Assembly (NCBI RefSeq): GCF_019904135.1
Contig: NZ_JAIOGQ010000009.1
Coordinates: 1 to 64,000, forward strand
Origin: Paenibacillus caui
GTDB taxonomy: Bacteria; Bacillota; Bacilli; Paenibacillales; Paenibacillaceae
Direction: 5' to 3'
DNA: 64,000 nt
Part shown: positions 1 through 7,922 of the stretch, one piece after another
How positions within the stretch are numbered: position 1 is the first letter of the stretch
Layout of the letters: each line of letters opens with the position of its first letter
Program-made: the position numbers and the translations under genes
The notes under the pieces: model-generated
Told to the model about the DNA's origin: nothing
Database searches by the model: none
What the model saw: the letters and a program-made list of their open reading frames with translations, nothing else

Positions 1-460
1 ATTCCTTGATCAGCGGCACGATCTTGTTCGTTACGTTCGAAATCATCGTCGGCGAAACGTCGACACCATATAGCTGAAGCAGATGATCTTGAATTTCGCG
101 GGTGCTGACGCCTTTGGCGTAGAGCGCGATAATCTGGTCCTCGATGCCGGTTACGTTCGATTGATGCTTCCGGACGACGAGCGGTTCAAACTCGCCTTGG
201 CGATCTCTGGGAACCGCAATCTCCTGCTCGCCGTACTCGCTCGTGATCGTCTTCTTGCTTTTTCCATTGCGGCTATTTCGGGTCTGCTTGTTCTGCACGT
301 CATGCTTCGTATAGCCCAGATGCGTGTCCATCTCGGCTTCCAGCATCTCCTGCAATGTCTCGGCAAACAGGTCTTTCAAAGCATTTTGTGCATCCTGTGC
401 GGTGACCAGGTTATTCTCCTTAATGAAAGCCCGTAGTTGTTCTTTTGACCAAAGTCCCAT
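1..460 (-). CDS. IS256-family (mutator-type) transposase, N-terminal 153 residues
   Basis: This DDE transposase would catalyse copy-out movement of the insertion sequence. The reverse strand reads from an ATG at 460, preceded by GGGAG seven bases upstream, and stays open to the window edge. The visible part has family hallmarks: LEAEMDTHLGY, NSRNGKSKKTI, VPRDRQGEFEP, GIEDQIIALYAKGVSTREI and VSPTMISNVTNKI. IS256 transposases are usually about 390-410 residues, so roughly 250, including most of the catalytic core, lie outside. No stop or frameshift is visible, so it may be intact. Confidence 0.88.
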   Translation of the reverse strand, partial: MGLWSKEQLRAFIKENNLVTAQDAQNALKDLFAETLQEMLEAEMDTHLGYTKHDVQNKQTRNSRNGKSKKTITSEYGEQEIAVPRDRQGEFEPLVVRKHQSNVTGIEDQIIALYAKGVSTREIQDHLLQLYGVDVSPTMISNVTNKIVPLIKE

Positions 461-504
461 GTATTCTCCCAACCTTTCTATGACTTCCATTTTACTGGGT
501 TTAG

Positions 505-532
505 GAGTTTACACAAACTATTTTACAGACTC
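505..532. repeat. Terminal inverted repeat of the IS256-type element
   Basis: The segment starts GAGTTTACACAAACTA and ends TTTTACAGACTC; GAGT at one end mirrors ACTC at the other. It lies just upstream of the transposase and resembles IS256-type ends. The partner repeat is outside the window. Confidence 0.6.
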
Positions 533-655
533 GCTGATATAGCTACTCTCAAGTACTATTTCTTTTCTGATTGTGTGTACCATCACTTGTGGTACGGTTC
601 TCCGCGCTGTCTGTAACGGCATGCTTTCATTTTAACTAGTAACCGTAACACGAAA

Positions 656-679
656 AAGAGGCGATACCTATCGCCTCTT
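656..679 (-). terminator. Intrinsic terminator of the ParA-SIR2 operon
   Basis: AGAGGCGAT and ATCGCCTCT pair around a four-base loop, followed on the reverse strand by a T-rich run. The stop codon of the SIR2-like gene abuts the hairpin, which closes the two-gene operon. Confidence 0.8.
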
Positions 680-1575
680 CAAAAACCTGTACCTCTGTGA
701 ACTCGATATGATATAACTGCTTCTTCTAATTCTTTGAGTGCAGTAATTACCTGCTCATGCCTGCCTTCTTCATACTCCAACAGTTCTAAATTATATGTTT
801 TTTTCATAACCTGCTTAATAGAATTATGTCTTCCTCTAGGGGTTAATGCATAATGAGGCATTGAACTTTTCGCAGCAATATTAGCATTCTCAAGAAGCAG
901 GTTAATGTCAGGATCATTAAGTCCACTTCCGATAAACAACAGGGTATGTGTTAAAAACAACGCATCTAGTATGCTAAAAAAAGAAGGATAATCGTTTCTA
1001 GCTTCAAAATATTTTGACCTTGTTAAGACCACACGTGATGGGTCAGCTACACAACCATGGGCCTTAAGTATAACTCTTCTGTTAGATCGTAAATCATTCA
1101 ATGCATGTGATTCGTAATATTTACAAACGTTATAGCTTTCGTAAGCACCCCCATGTAAGCAATAGTTATCATATATTTGATCATAATTAGTGGTGATGAC
1201 AATTTTGGGGTCAATTTTCAGTAGTATTTTATGAATATCTGATGGTTGATATCTAGGATGTTGAAATTCTCTTAATATTAAATCTCTAAAATCACCATCA
1301 TACATATGATCTCTCATTACTTGTGCAGCATCTAAGTAAGAACTAGATTCAACTAACTCCCTAGCTTCTTGTTTAGCTCGTTCATCCCACATCAAATCAA
1401 TACCCGTAAAAAGGAATCCTTTCCAATCTTTTGGCCTTTGACCATTTTGAGCTACAGACGAAGCAGAAGCTCCTGCACCTAGAATAATAATGCATCTTCT
1501 TTCAGCGACTTCAGCAACTAAAGATTCTGGCCAGAATATTCTCTGTCCTTGGGTTCCCGGTATCATAATGGACAT
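679..1575 (-). CDS. SIR2-like domain protein (probable NADase effector)
   Basis: The 298-residue protein carries a SIR2-fold NAD-binding core: GAGAS at about 33-37, TTNYD at 128-132, KAHG with the candidate catalytic His at about 173, and GSGLNDPD at 216-223. It lacks the zinc-binding CxxC pairs of protein deacetylase sirtuins, as is typical of SIR2-like NADases in prokaryotic defence systems (Thoeris ThsA, DSR, SIR2-HerA and SIR2-pAgo have this fold). A role as an NAD-depleting abortive-infection effector is inference. The ATG at 1575 is preferred over the GTG at 1584 because GGTGA lies six bases before it; it begins one base after the ParA stop, implying coupled translation. The gene is AT-rich compared with the genes from 2810 on, which suggests transfer. 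Confidence 0.85.
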   Translation of the reverse strand: MSIMIPGTQGQRIFWPESLVAEVAERRCIIILGAGASASSVAQNGQRPKDWKGFLFTGIDLMWDERAKQEARELVESSSYLDAAQVMRDHMYDGDFRDLILREFQHPRYQPSDIHKILLKIDPKIVITTNYDQIYDNYCLHGGAYESYNVCKYYESHALNDLRSNRRVILKAHGCVADPSRVVLTRSKYFEARNDYPSFFSILDALFLTHTLLFIGSGLNDPDINLLLENANIAAKSSMPHYALTPRGRHNSIKQVMKKTYNLELLEYEEGRHEQVITALKELEEAVISYRVHRGTGF

Positions 1576-1576
1576 T

Positions 1577-2623
1577 TTATTCACCGAACCCTATATTAGT
1601 AAGTAGCTTCATTGATATAGACTCTAGCATTTCTTTGTATTCTTCAATTTGGCTGTACTGGGCTCCAACAATTCCATCTTTACTAGTCAGTTTAAATATA
1701 GGTGCGTTTGCACTTTGACTTAATGGAACAAGAGAATATAAGTGAGGAATATCACCCAATTTAAAGATCTCTTGTGAGATTAAATCATCAGTGGGAAGCT
1801 CAGATCCAATGAACTCCCTTAAATTAATTACTACCTGTGATGGTATAGCCTGAAGGATATTTTCGAAGGCCTTAGTTGGACGCCTCTCTCCTCCAGAAAC
1901 CTTTGTTATGTATTGCTGAACGGTATAGCCTGCAAATCTAGCTTGCTCACTTAGGCTCTCGAGTATTTTACCCCTTGTAATAAACTTATTTAACATTTCC
2001 TCATTACGTTGCCTTACCGCATTTATCCCAGTTTCATAAGTTTTATGCCAATCATTCAACCATCCGGAAATATTCTTTACGCCCATGATACTAAAAGTAT
2101 CGCACCCCATTGGAGTAACAAAAAAGTTACATCCAATTAAGATGCTTCTATTCAGCGCACCTAGACTAGGACCAACATCATAGATAATCAAATCATAATC
2201 CTTCTCTAGTGATTTATTTAATTGATAGCACCAATTAGATTTTCGTAACCCGCCTAATTCAGTTCCAATTATCTCAAGCCACGCTCTACTTAACAAATCC
2301 TCCAAAAGGGATAATCTTGGGTGTCCTGGCAAGATATCTATATTAAACCTATTTGAGTCCTTTCCAAGTGGCTTTATGGTTGTATTAATTTCAACTTCTC
2401 CCTCTTCAAATGGCTCCAGCACTTGGAACAGGGTATCAAAACTTAAATTTTCATAATCCTCTAACATTTCGGGAGGCAAAATACTCTGGGTTGCATTACA
2501 TTGTGGGTCCGCATCAATAAGTAATACTCGCAACCCAGAGTTTGAAAAAAAAGAAGAAATATTACTTACTAAAGTTGTTTTTCCTACCCCGCCCTTGTTA
2601 TTAAAGAAACAAATACTTATCAT
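1577..2623 (-). CDS. ParA/MinD-type ATPase, first gene of the ParA-SIR2 operon
   Basis: The 348-residue protein opens with a deviant Walker A box, KGGVGKTT (residues 10-17, with the signature lysine), followed by IDADPQCNAT and the Walker B-like YDVGPSLG. These mark a dimerising ParA-type ATPase. It is longer than plain plasmid ParA (about 250-290 residues); the extra length is in a charged middle region around 190-260. A GTG four codons upstream is rejected because it overlaps the GGAGG ribosome binding site; the ATG at 2623 sits well spaced from it. No ParB partner is nearby. The direct partner is the SIR2-like gene, one base downstream. Whether it senses, positions or restrains that effector is unknown. 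Confidence 0.88.
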   Translation of the reverse strand: MISICFFNNKGGVGKTTLVSNISSFFSNSGLRVLLIDADPQCNATQSILPPEMLEDYENLSFDTLFQVLEPFEEGEVEINTTIKPLGKDSNRFNIDILPGHPRLSLLEDLLSRAWLEIIGTELGGLRKSNWCYQLNKSLEKDYDLIIYDVGPSLGALNRSILIGCNFFVTPMGCDTFSIMGVKNISGWLNDWHKTYETGINAVRQRNEEMLNKFITRGKILESLSEQARFAGYTVQQYITKVSGGERRPTKAFENILQAIPSQVVINLREFIGSELPTDDLISQEIFKLGDIPHLYSLVPLSQSANAPIFKLTSKDGIVGAQYSQIEEYKEMLESISMKLLTNIGFGE

Positions 2624-2635
2624 AATTTCCTCCAC

Positions 2636-2684
2636 AAAGTATTCTATTAATAATAGAATACTTTGAAGGGCACAGTAGTTTCAA
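2636..2684 (-). promoter_or_regulatory. Promoter with perfect palindromic operator of the ParA-SIR2 operon
   Basis: On the reverse strand TTGAAA (2684-2679) and TATTCT (2660-2655) are 18 bases apart and form a plausible sigma-A promoter. A perfect palindrome, AAAGTATTCTATTA and its complement around one central base (2636-2664), covers the -10 box, the likely start site and the edge of the ribosome binding site. This placement suits a repressor site; the regulator may be the ParA-like protein itself, but this is inference. Confidence 0.65.
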
Positions 2685-2751
2685 GAACTTCATCAAAATT
2701 TGTCCAAACTTGCCGTTATTTATGATACGGTTCAGCGTGTCATTCTGAAGG

Positions 2752-2788
2752 CGAAAAATTTAGGGCGGCCGATCTTCTTAGCGGCCCT
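2752..2788 (-). terminator. Probable terminator after the Gfo/Idh gene
   Basis: An imperfect hairpin (AGGGC and GCCCT arms at 2762-2788 with one internal mismatch) is followed on the reverse strand by AAATTTTTC. It lies 20 bases past the stop codon of the oxidoreductase gene. Confidence 0.4.
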
Positions 2789-2809
2789 ACCCTTGCCCCT
2801 GACGGAAAC

Positions 2810-3811
2810 TCAAACCTCCTCCAGACGGACAGCGCGGTGCTCCCTCGCCGAACGGTTGGAGGCTTCCATTAGCTTCGTCAGATCCAAAGCCAGACGAATG
2901 TTCTCTTCCGCCAGCGTACCGTTGTGTATATGGCCGACCCATTGTTCGAATGCGTTTTCACGGTTTGGCGGTATCGGCAGCTCCTGCCACTTGCCGGCGA
3001 ATTCTTCGCCTTTGAGGCTGGTCACAAGCAGCAGCTTCGCTTCCGGCGTTCCGTACAGCAGCGAGCCTTCGGTACCGTGCACCTCGATCGTAAACGGCGA
3101 GAAGCTGTTCACAAAGCCCGTTTCCGCAATGCCGACAGCTCCGGATTTTGTCTGAAGCAGGACGACCGCATTATCCTCAACCTGCTTGCCGGTGACATAA
3201 CCAAACTGCGCAGACACCTCTTCCGGCGCTTCGCCCAGGAACAGCAGGTTCAAATAGATCGGATGGCAGCCCAGGTCGATCAAGGCTCCCCCGCAGTAAT
3301 CCTCCAGGCTGTAGAAATGCTCCGGAAGCCAGCCTGCGATCGCTCCATTGTGGGATAATCGGACACGGGTCTGCGTGATCCGCCCGAGCAGCCCTTCCGC
3401 CAATACGTCCTGAATTGCCAGCGTGTACCCGTCATTCAGCCGGGGCAGCGACACCATCAGCTTCACGCCGTTCTTCTGCACCTCGTCCAGGATGTCATTC
3501 GCTTCCCTAAGCGTAGGAGCAAGCACTTTTTCCGTAAAAATATGTTTGCCCGCTCGTGCAGCCTTGGTCATCACCTCCCGGTGCATCCGGGTTGGCGCGC
3601 TGACAATGACCGCGTCGATATCGCTTGCAAGCATCTCATCCAGCGAAGCGTAAAAAGGAACTCCCAGCTTTCCGGCCTCTTCCTGGCCTCTTGCCGGATC
3701 CTCATCCCATACCGCAACGATCCCGGTATCGGGATGAGCCAGAGCCTCATTCGTATAATCCCATGCATGCACATGCCAATAGCTGATTTTGCCGATACGT
3801 ATGGATGCCAC
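2810..3811 (-). CDS. Gfo/Idh/MocA-family NAD(P)-dependent oxidoreductase
   Basis: A 333-residue enzyme of the family that oxidises or reduces sugars and inositols. The N-terminal Rossmann part includes IVAVWDEDPARGQEEAGKLG and SDIDAVIVSAPTRMH; EKVLAP stands where most members have the EKP motif with its conserved lysine; the C-terminal part has LIDLGCHPIYLNLLFLGE. The C-terminal half is the usual beta-sheet substrate and dimer domain. GTG at 3811 is chosen because AGGAGG ends eight bases upstream; an upstream TTG would be too close. It appears monocistronic. The substrate cannot be read from sequence. Confidence 0.85.
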   Translation of the reverse strand: MASIRIGKISYWHVHAWDYTNEALAHPDTGIVAVWDEDPARGQEEAGKLGVPFYASLDEMLASDIDAVIVSAPTRMHREVMTKAARAGKHIFTEKVLAPTLREANDILDEVQKNGVKLMVSLPRLNDGYTLAIQDVLAEGLLGRITQTRVRLSHNGAIAGWLPEHFYSLEDYCGGALIDLGCHPIYLNLLFLGEAPEEVSAQFGYVTGKQVEDNAVVLLQTKSGAVGIAETGFVNSFSPFTIEVHGTEGSLLYGTPEAKLLLVTSLKGEEFAGKWQELPIPPNRENAFEQWVGHIHNGTLAEENIRLALDLTKLMEASNRSAREHRAVRLEEV

Positions 3812-4108
3812 CCGCAAATCCTCCTCTTTTTCCCAAAATAAGGATTATTTAGGCTAATGTAGCACATTTTTTCCGTCTCAAATAGCGCTTCCGGTTATAA
3901 ATTTGTGGCGGTTGAAAGATATGGCTTAAAGGGACGGCAGCAAAGGGGAAATCGCTTGCAAACGTAAAAAGAGAAGCCGCCCGGCAGCCTTTGCTCGCAA
4001 GCCGCTCGTGATACCGTAATAACGGTTAGGCACTCTAGGCATTCACCCATTCCAGCCGCAGTGAATAACGTATCTTTAACAAGACTGTATTAGCCAGGAG
4101 GAATCCGC

Positions 4109-4918
4109 ATGGAATATTACGTAAAAGTAGAACCAAACGTAAAAGTTTATGTTGAAGACGTTGACCCGGGGGGAGGAAAGCCGATCCTCTTTATACACGG
4201 CTGGCCGGCGAACCACAACCTGTTTGAATACCAGTTTGATGTGCTTCCCGGAATGGGGTACCGGTGTATCGGCCTTGATCTCAGAGGGTTTGGCAAGTCC
4301 GACAGACCTTGGAGGGGTTACTCGTATGACCGGCTGGCTGACGATGTGCGGGCCGTGGTAGATGCACTTGGACTCCAAAATTTCACGCTTGCCGGACACT
4401 CCGTAGGGGGCGCGATCGCCATCCGCTACATGGCCCGTCATCAAGGACACGGGGTATCCAAACTGGCTTTATTCGCGGCGGCTGCTCCGAGCTTCACGCA
4501 GCGGCCCGATTTCCCCTATGGACTACCTAAGGAAGATGTAAATCGTTTAATACAGGATACCTATCATGACCGGCCGAAAATGCTGGAGGGGTTCGGGGAC
4601 ATGTTCTTCTTCCAGCATGTGACCGAACCGTTCTCGGACTGGTTTTTCCAAATGGGACTCAAGGCGGCAGGCTGGTCAACTGCAGCGGTTCTGGCTTCGT
4701 TAAGGGACGAGAAACTGTTCGCCGATCTGGAGACGATACACGTCCCAACCCTGATCCTGCATGGCGTTCATGACCGAATATGTCTGTTCCCGCTCGCCAT
4801 GGCGCAGCATAAAGGCATTAAAACCTCCAGGCTTATCCCGTTTGAAAACAGCGGCCACGGGCTAATGTGGGAAGAGCGCGATGCCTTTAACAAACGGTTG
4901 GCCGACTTTATCGGGTAA
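4109..4918 (+). CDS. Alpha/beta hydrolase
   Basis: A 269-residue serine hydrolase. It has the HGWPAN oxyanion motif near residue 30, the nucleophile elbow GHSVGG near 97, an acid in HGVHDR, and the C-terminal GHGLMWEE with the catalytic His. The length and order fit the haloperoxidase/epoxide-hydrolase-like branch of the fold. The start follows AGGAGG at good spacing. It converges with the FAD oxidoreductase gene downstream, and a weak GC hairpin lies in the 77 bases between. The substrate is unknown. Confidence 0.85.
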   Translation: MEYYVKVEPNVKVYVEDVDPGGGKPILFIHGWPANHNLFEYQFDVLPGMGYRCIGLDLRGFGKSDRPWRGYSYDRLADDVRAVVDALGLQNFTLAGHSVGGAIAIRYMARHQGHGVSKLALFAAAAPSFTQRPDFPYGLPKEDVNRLIQDTYHDRPKMLEGFGDMFFFQHVTEPFSDWFFQMGLKAAGWSTAAVLASLRDEKLFADLETIHVPTLILHGVHDRICLFPLAMAQHKGIKTSRLIPFENSGHGLMWEERDAFNKRLADFIG

Positions 4919-4995
4919 AAAATAGAGCTGCCCATGGCCCATAAGGTGAAGTTTCGCCTGGGCGGCCCCTTTGCTATTGCGCCTGAGTCTATCGG

Positions 4996-6441
4996 CTACA
5001 CGCCTGCCTTGGCCAGCATGCTGCGGGCAATCCATACGCCAGCCGCTCCAGCCTGGGCCAGCCCGCGTGTGATCCCGGCTCCGTCGCCACCGCAGAACAG
5101 GCCGCCGATCTCCGTCTCCAGCTGCTCCGTCAGCTTCGGACGGGCGGAATAGAACTTCGCTTCGACCCCGTAGAACAGCGTGTGTTCGGACGCGATGCCC
5201 GGCGTGACCTTGTCGAGCGCTTCCACCATTTCGATCAAGCTCTTCATTGTGTTATAAGGAAGCACGAGTCCAAGGTCGCCCGGTACAGCCTCCTTCAAGG
5301 TCGGCTCCAGAAACCCTTCCGCGATCCGCGCCTTTGTCGAGCGGCGCCCGCGCATAATGTCGCCGAATTTCTGCACGATGACGCCGCCATTTGACAAGTC
5401 GTTGGCCCGCCGGCAAATTTCGCGTGCGTACTCGTTCGGCTTGTCGAACGGCTCCGTAAAAGCGTGGGACACCAGCAGCGCGAAATTCGTATTGGAAGAA
5501 CCGAGAGCCGGGTCCTTGAACGAGTGCCCGTTCGCTGCCATCACGCCGCTGTGATTCTCCACAACCACATGGCCTGACGGATTGCTGCAGAACGTGCGGA
5601 CCCGGGTACCTACCGAAGTGTTAAAGATAAACTTGCCTTCATACAGATTCTCGTTGATTTCCCGCATCACCACATCGCTTGTCTCCACCCGGACCCCGAC
5701 GTCCACCTGGTTGTTGTACATTTTGAGCCGGCGCTTCTTCAGAATGTCCGTCAGCCACGCCGAGCCGTCCCGTCCCGGAGCGACCATGACCAGATCCGCT
5801 TCATACGTCTCCCCGTTCTTCAGCGTGACCCCCTGAATCCGGTAGCCCTCCCCTTCCTTCACGGTCACGATATCCTGGACTTCCGCCTTGAACATCATGT
5901 CAATGCGGGGGTTCAAATACTCGTAAATCGACTTCAGAATTTCCAGGTTTTGCTCGGTTCCGAGGTGGCGAACCTCCGCCCGCAGCAGCTTGAGCCCTGC
6001 CGCATACCCGCGCTGCTCGATTTCGCGGATTTTATCGGTCAGCGGATCGGTGATTGTGGTAGTCGCTCCATGCTTCAGATTCAGCGCATCGACATAACGG
6101 ATCAGTTCCAGCACCCTGGAAGGCGCCAGATAATCGGTCAGCCAGCCGCCGAATTCAGTTGTAATGTTAAACTTGCCGTCGCTGTAAGCGCCCGCCCCGC
6201 CAAATCCGGCTGTAATCGAACATGCGGGCAGACAGCCGGCAAATTCCTTGCGTCCCGCCGGAGGCGGGCAAAACTGAATCTTCTCTTCCAGAATCGGACA
6301 GCGGCGGCGGTAAATATCGTGTCCTTTATCAATCAGCAGCACCTTGAAATGCGGCGCTTTGAGGCTCAGTTCATAACAGGCGAAGATCCCGGCGGGTCCA
6401 GCTCCAACTACAATTGCATCATATCGGCTCATCGTCTTCAT
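4996..6441 (-). CDS. FAD-dependent oxidoreductase (uncharacterised COG2509-type dehydrogenase)
   Basis: A 481-residue flavoprotein. The dinucleotide-binding site VVGAGPAGIFACYEL is at the N terminus and LFCGGDGAGITRGLAQAG, the second FAD contact of this fold, near the C terminus. CPILEEKIQFCPPP and CSITAGFGGAGAYSDGKFN are typical of a widely conserved but uncharacterised dehydrogenase group. The reaction is unknown. ATG at 6441 follows AGGGGG; the open frame extends 12 codons further without a ribosome site. A purine riboswitch lies in its leader, so a link to purine pools or purine damage is suggested by regulation alone. Confidence 0.85.
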   Translation of the reverse strand: MKTMSRYDAIVVGAGPAGIFACYELSLKAPHFKVLLIDKGHDIYRRRCPILEEKIQFCPPPAGRKEFAGCLPACSITAGFGGAGAYSDGKFNITTEFGGWLTDYLAPSRVLELIRYVDALNLKHGATTTITDPLTDKIREIEQRGYAAGLKLLRAEVRHLGTEQNLEILKSIYEYLNPRIDMMFKAEVQDIVTVKEGEGYRIQGVTLKNGETYEADLVMVAPGRDGSAWLTDILKKRRLKMYNNQVDVGVRVETSDVVMREINENLYEGKFIFNTSVGTRVRTFCSNPSGHVVVENHSGVMAANGHSFKDPALGSSNTNFALLVSHAFTEPFDKPNEYAREICRRANDLSNGGVIVQKFGDIMRGRRSTKARIAEGFLEPTLKEAVPGDLGLVLPYNTMKSLIEMVEALDKVTPGIASEHTLFYGVEAKFYSARPKLTEQLETEIGGLFCGGDGAGITRGLAQAGAAGVWIARSMLAKAGV

Positions 6442-6470
6442 CGTTCCCCCTAAAGTTGAGCATTTTCGAA

Positions 6471-6582
6471 AAAACAAAAATCCCGGCTATATACAGGTAT
6501 GCAGAGCACCCTATTCGTAGCCAGGAATTCATGGTTCCTTAGTAGAAACCCTCAAGTCCATATTACCTGAGGATATACGAAC
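6471..6582 (-). ncRNA. Purine riboswitch (aptamer 6514-6582) with terminator 6471-6526
   Basis: On the reverse strand the aptamer shows P1 (TTCGT with ACGAA), an 8-bp P2 (CCTCAGGT with ACTTGAGG) closing loop AATATGG, the core GTTTCTAC, P3 and J3/1 GGCTAC. The pyrimidine that sets ligand choice is C, as in guanine-type aptamers. J1/2 is one base short and a core A in J3/1 is G, so it is a variant. TCCTGGCTA (6526-6518) can instead pair with TAGCCGGGA (6489-6481), followed by a T-rich run: a 9-bp terminator that consumes P3, J3/1 and P1. Ligand binding should thus block termination, giving an ON switch. It precedes the FAD oxidoreductase gene. Confidence 0.88.
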
Positions 6583-6622
6583 GATTCGGTTTATTTGTTG
6601 ATGATGTGTAGCAACATAACGA

Positions 6623-6651
6623 ATAATACACACAATATCCGAATATGTCAA
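6623..6651 (-). promoter_or_regulatory. Sigma-A promoter driving the riboswitch leader
   Basis: Reverse-strand TTGACA (6651-6646) and TATTAT (6628-6623) are exactly 17 bases apart. Transcription should begin near 6616, about 34 bases before the aptamer. Confidence 0.8.
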
Positions 6652-6741
6652 ATGATAAAAGGGAGATTATTCGTTTTCCATATCAGATACAAGCATTTTT
6701 CGAAATAAATTAGGGTATAAGTCCTTGAAACACGAACATTC

Positions 6742-7824
6742 TTATCTGCCGATCAATATCCAGCTCCACTTCCATCTTCTCGCCATTTTATAAAAAGCCC
6801 AAGACAAGAAGAGGACGACCGCTCCACCAAGCAGGGTCAAATAATGATAATACTGCCCGTACCTGTCAACCACGGCCATTCTCCAATAGTGCAGAAGCAA
6901 AGGATGGATCAGAAAAATGGCGAAAGACCCGGCGCCGATCGCCGAAAGCGCTCTGGCCAAGGCCCCGGTCAAATGCAGGGATAGAAAACGGGCCGCGAGC
7001 AGCAGCGCTAAGCTGGCCGACACGGTGAACACGCAGTAGATGATAAAGTTCAGATACATTTTGTAGGGGAGAAGCGCCGGAACCCATTCATAATACAATC
7101 TGCCTGCGAATACGTAACACAGCCCGCTGCCGATGAACACAAAAAAAAACAGCCCTGCCCATTTTCGCAGCTTTCCCATCGCATTTTCGTAGCCCATCCC
7201 CATCAGCGCGCCAAGAGAAAACTGCAGGAAATAGGTGATGAAGACATCTCCGGACTGCCAGTGGAGAAGGTGTAGATTCAGGAAATAAAAGCAGGCCTGA
7301 AACACAAACACAAACGGGATGAGTTGCCTCGCCATCTTTATTGACCTTACAGCCATGAGCAGCAGCGGGAACAGAATATAAAACTGGCTCAACATAATGA
7401 AATAATACAGATGTTCATAATTCTGTCCGGTCACAAGACTCAGGAAAAACTGTCCTAGGTTTAAGAACGGCAGCCTGCCGCGCTCAATTTCCATGATCAG
7501 AAAATAGATAAAGGACCATAGAGCATAAGGAACGAATATCAACAAAAGCCTTTTTCTATAGAATGTGCCGATCCAGGAACGCGATCTCCGTTCAGGACTC
7601 CAATAATTGTAGAACAACACCAATCCGCTCAGAAAAATAAACGCCGGAACAGCAAACTGGCTAATCCCGTTCCAAAAGGTGTAAAAAATAGCCGCCGCGC
7701 TGTCTGGCTCCCTCCTCATCCTTACGACGGGATAGGAGGTCATATGGATGACAACCACAGCCAAAATGCCGAACGCTCTGTAAAAATCCAGATCATGTAT
7801 TCTCGGTTTGACGGATACATTCAT
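6742..7824 (-). CDS. Acyltransferase family 3 membrane protein
   Basis: A 360-residue polytopic protein with about ten hydrophobic segments. It starts RIHDLDFYRAFGILAVVVIHM, the family signature with the conserved Arg and His, and includes AVPAFIFLSGLVLFY and FAIFLIHPLLLHY. Members transfer acyl groups to cell-surface sugars, in the style of OafA and WecH. The ATG follows GGGAGGGG at good spacing. It stands alone, and the acceptor is unknown. Confidence 0.85.
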   Translation of the reverse strand: MNVSVKPRIHDLDFYRAFGILAVVVIHMTSYPVVRMRREPDSAAAIFYTFWNGISQFAVPAFIFLSGLVLFYNYWSPERRSRSWIGTFYRKRLLLIFVPYALWSFIYFLIMEIERGRLPFLNLGQFFLSLVTGQNYEHLYYFIMLSQFYILFPLLLMAVRSIKMARQLIPFVFVFQACFYFLNLHLLHWQSGDVFITYFLQFSLGALMGMGYENAMGKLRKWAGLFFFVFIGSGLCYVFAGRLYYEWVPALLPYKMYLNFIIYCVFTVSASLALLLAARFLSLHLTGALARALSAIGAGSFAIFLIHPLLLHYWRMAVVDRYGQYYHYLTLLGGAVVLFLSWAFYKMARRWKWSWILIGR

Positions 7825-7922
7825 ACGACCCCTCCCTTTGGAGAACCTTCCATTTAATTTATGCCAGCAAGCAGTTATAAATCAATTAACCAAAAGACAC
7901 CGCGCCAAAACGCACCAAATCT

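Larger units (their letters stand above)
1..532 (-). mobile_element. IS256-family insertion sequence, partial (left part outside window)
   Basis: The element enters from the left edge and its transposase reads leftward out of the window. Its right end is put at about 532, where an inverted-repeat-like terminus (505-532) lies 45 bases upstream of the transposase start, as expected for IS256-family elements. The other end and the target duplication cannot be seen. Confidence 0.8.

Noticed and set aside
577..595. Small inverted repeat GTACCA-N7-TGGTAC
   Set aside because: Short, lies between the IS end and a terminator, and no gene is next to it.
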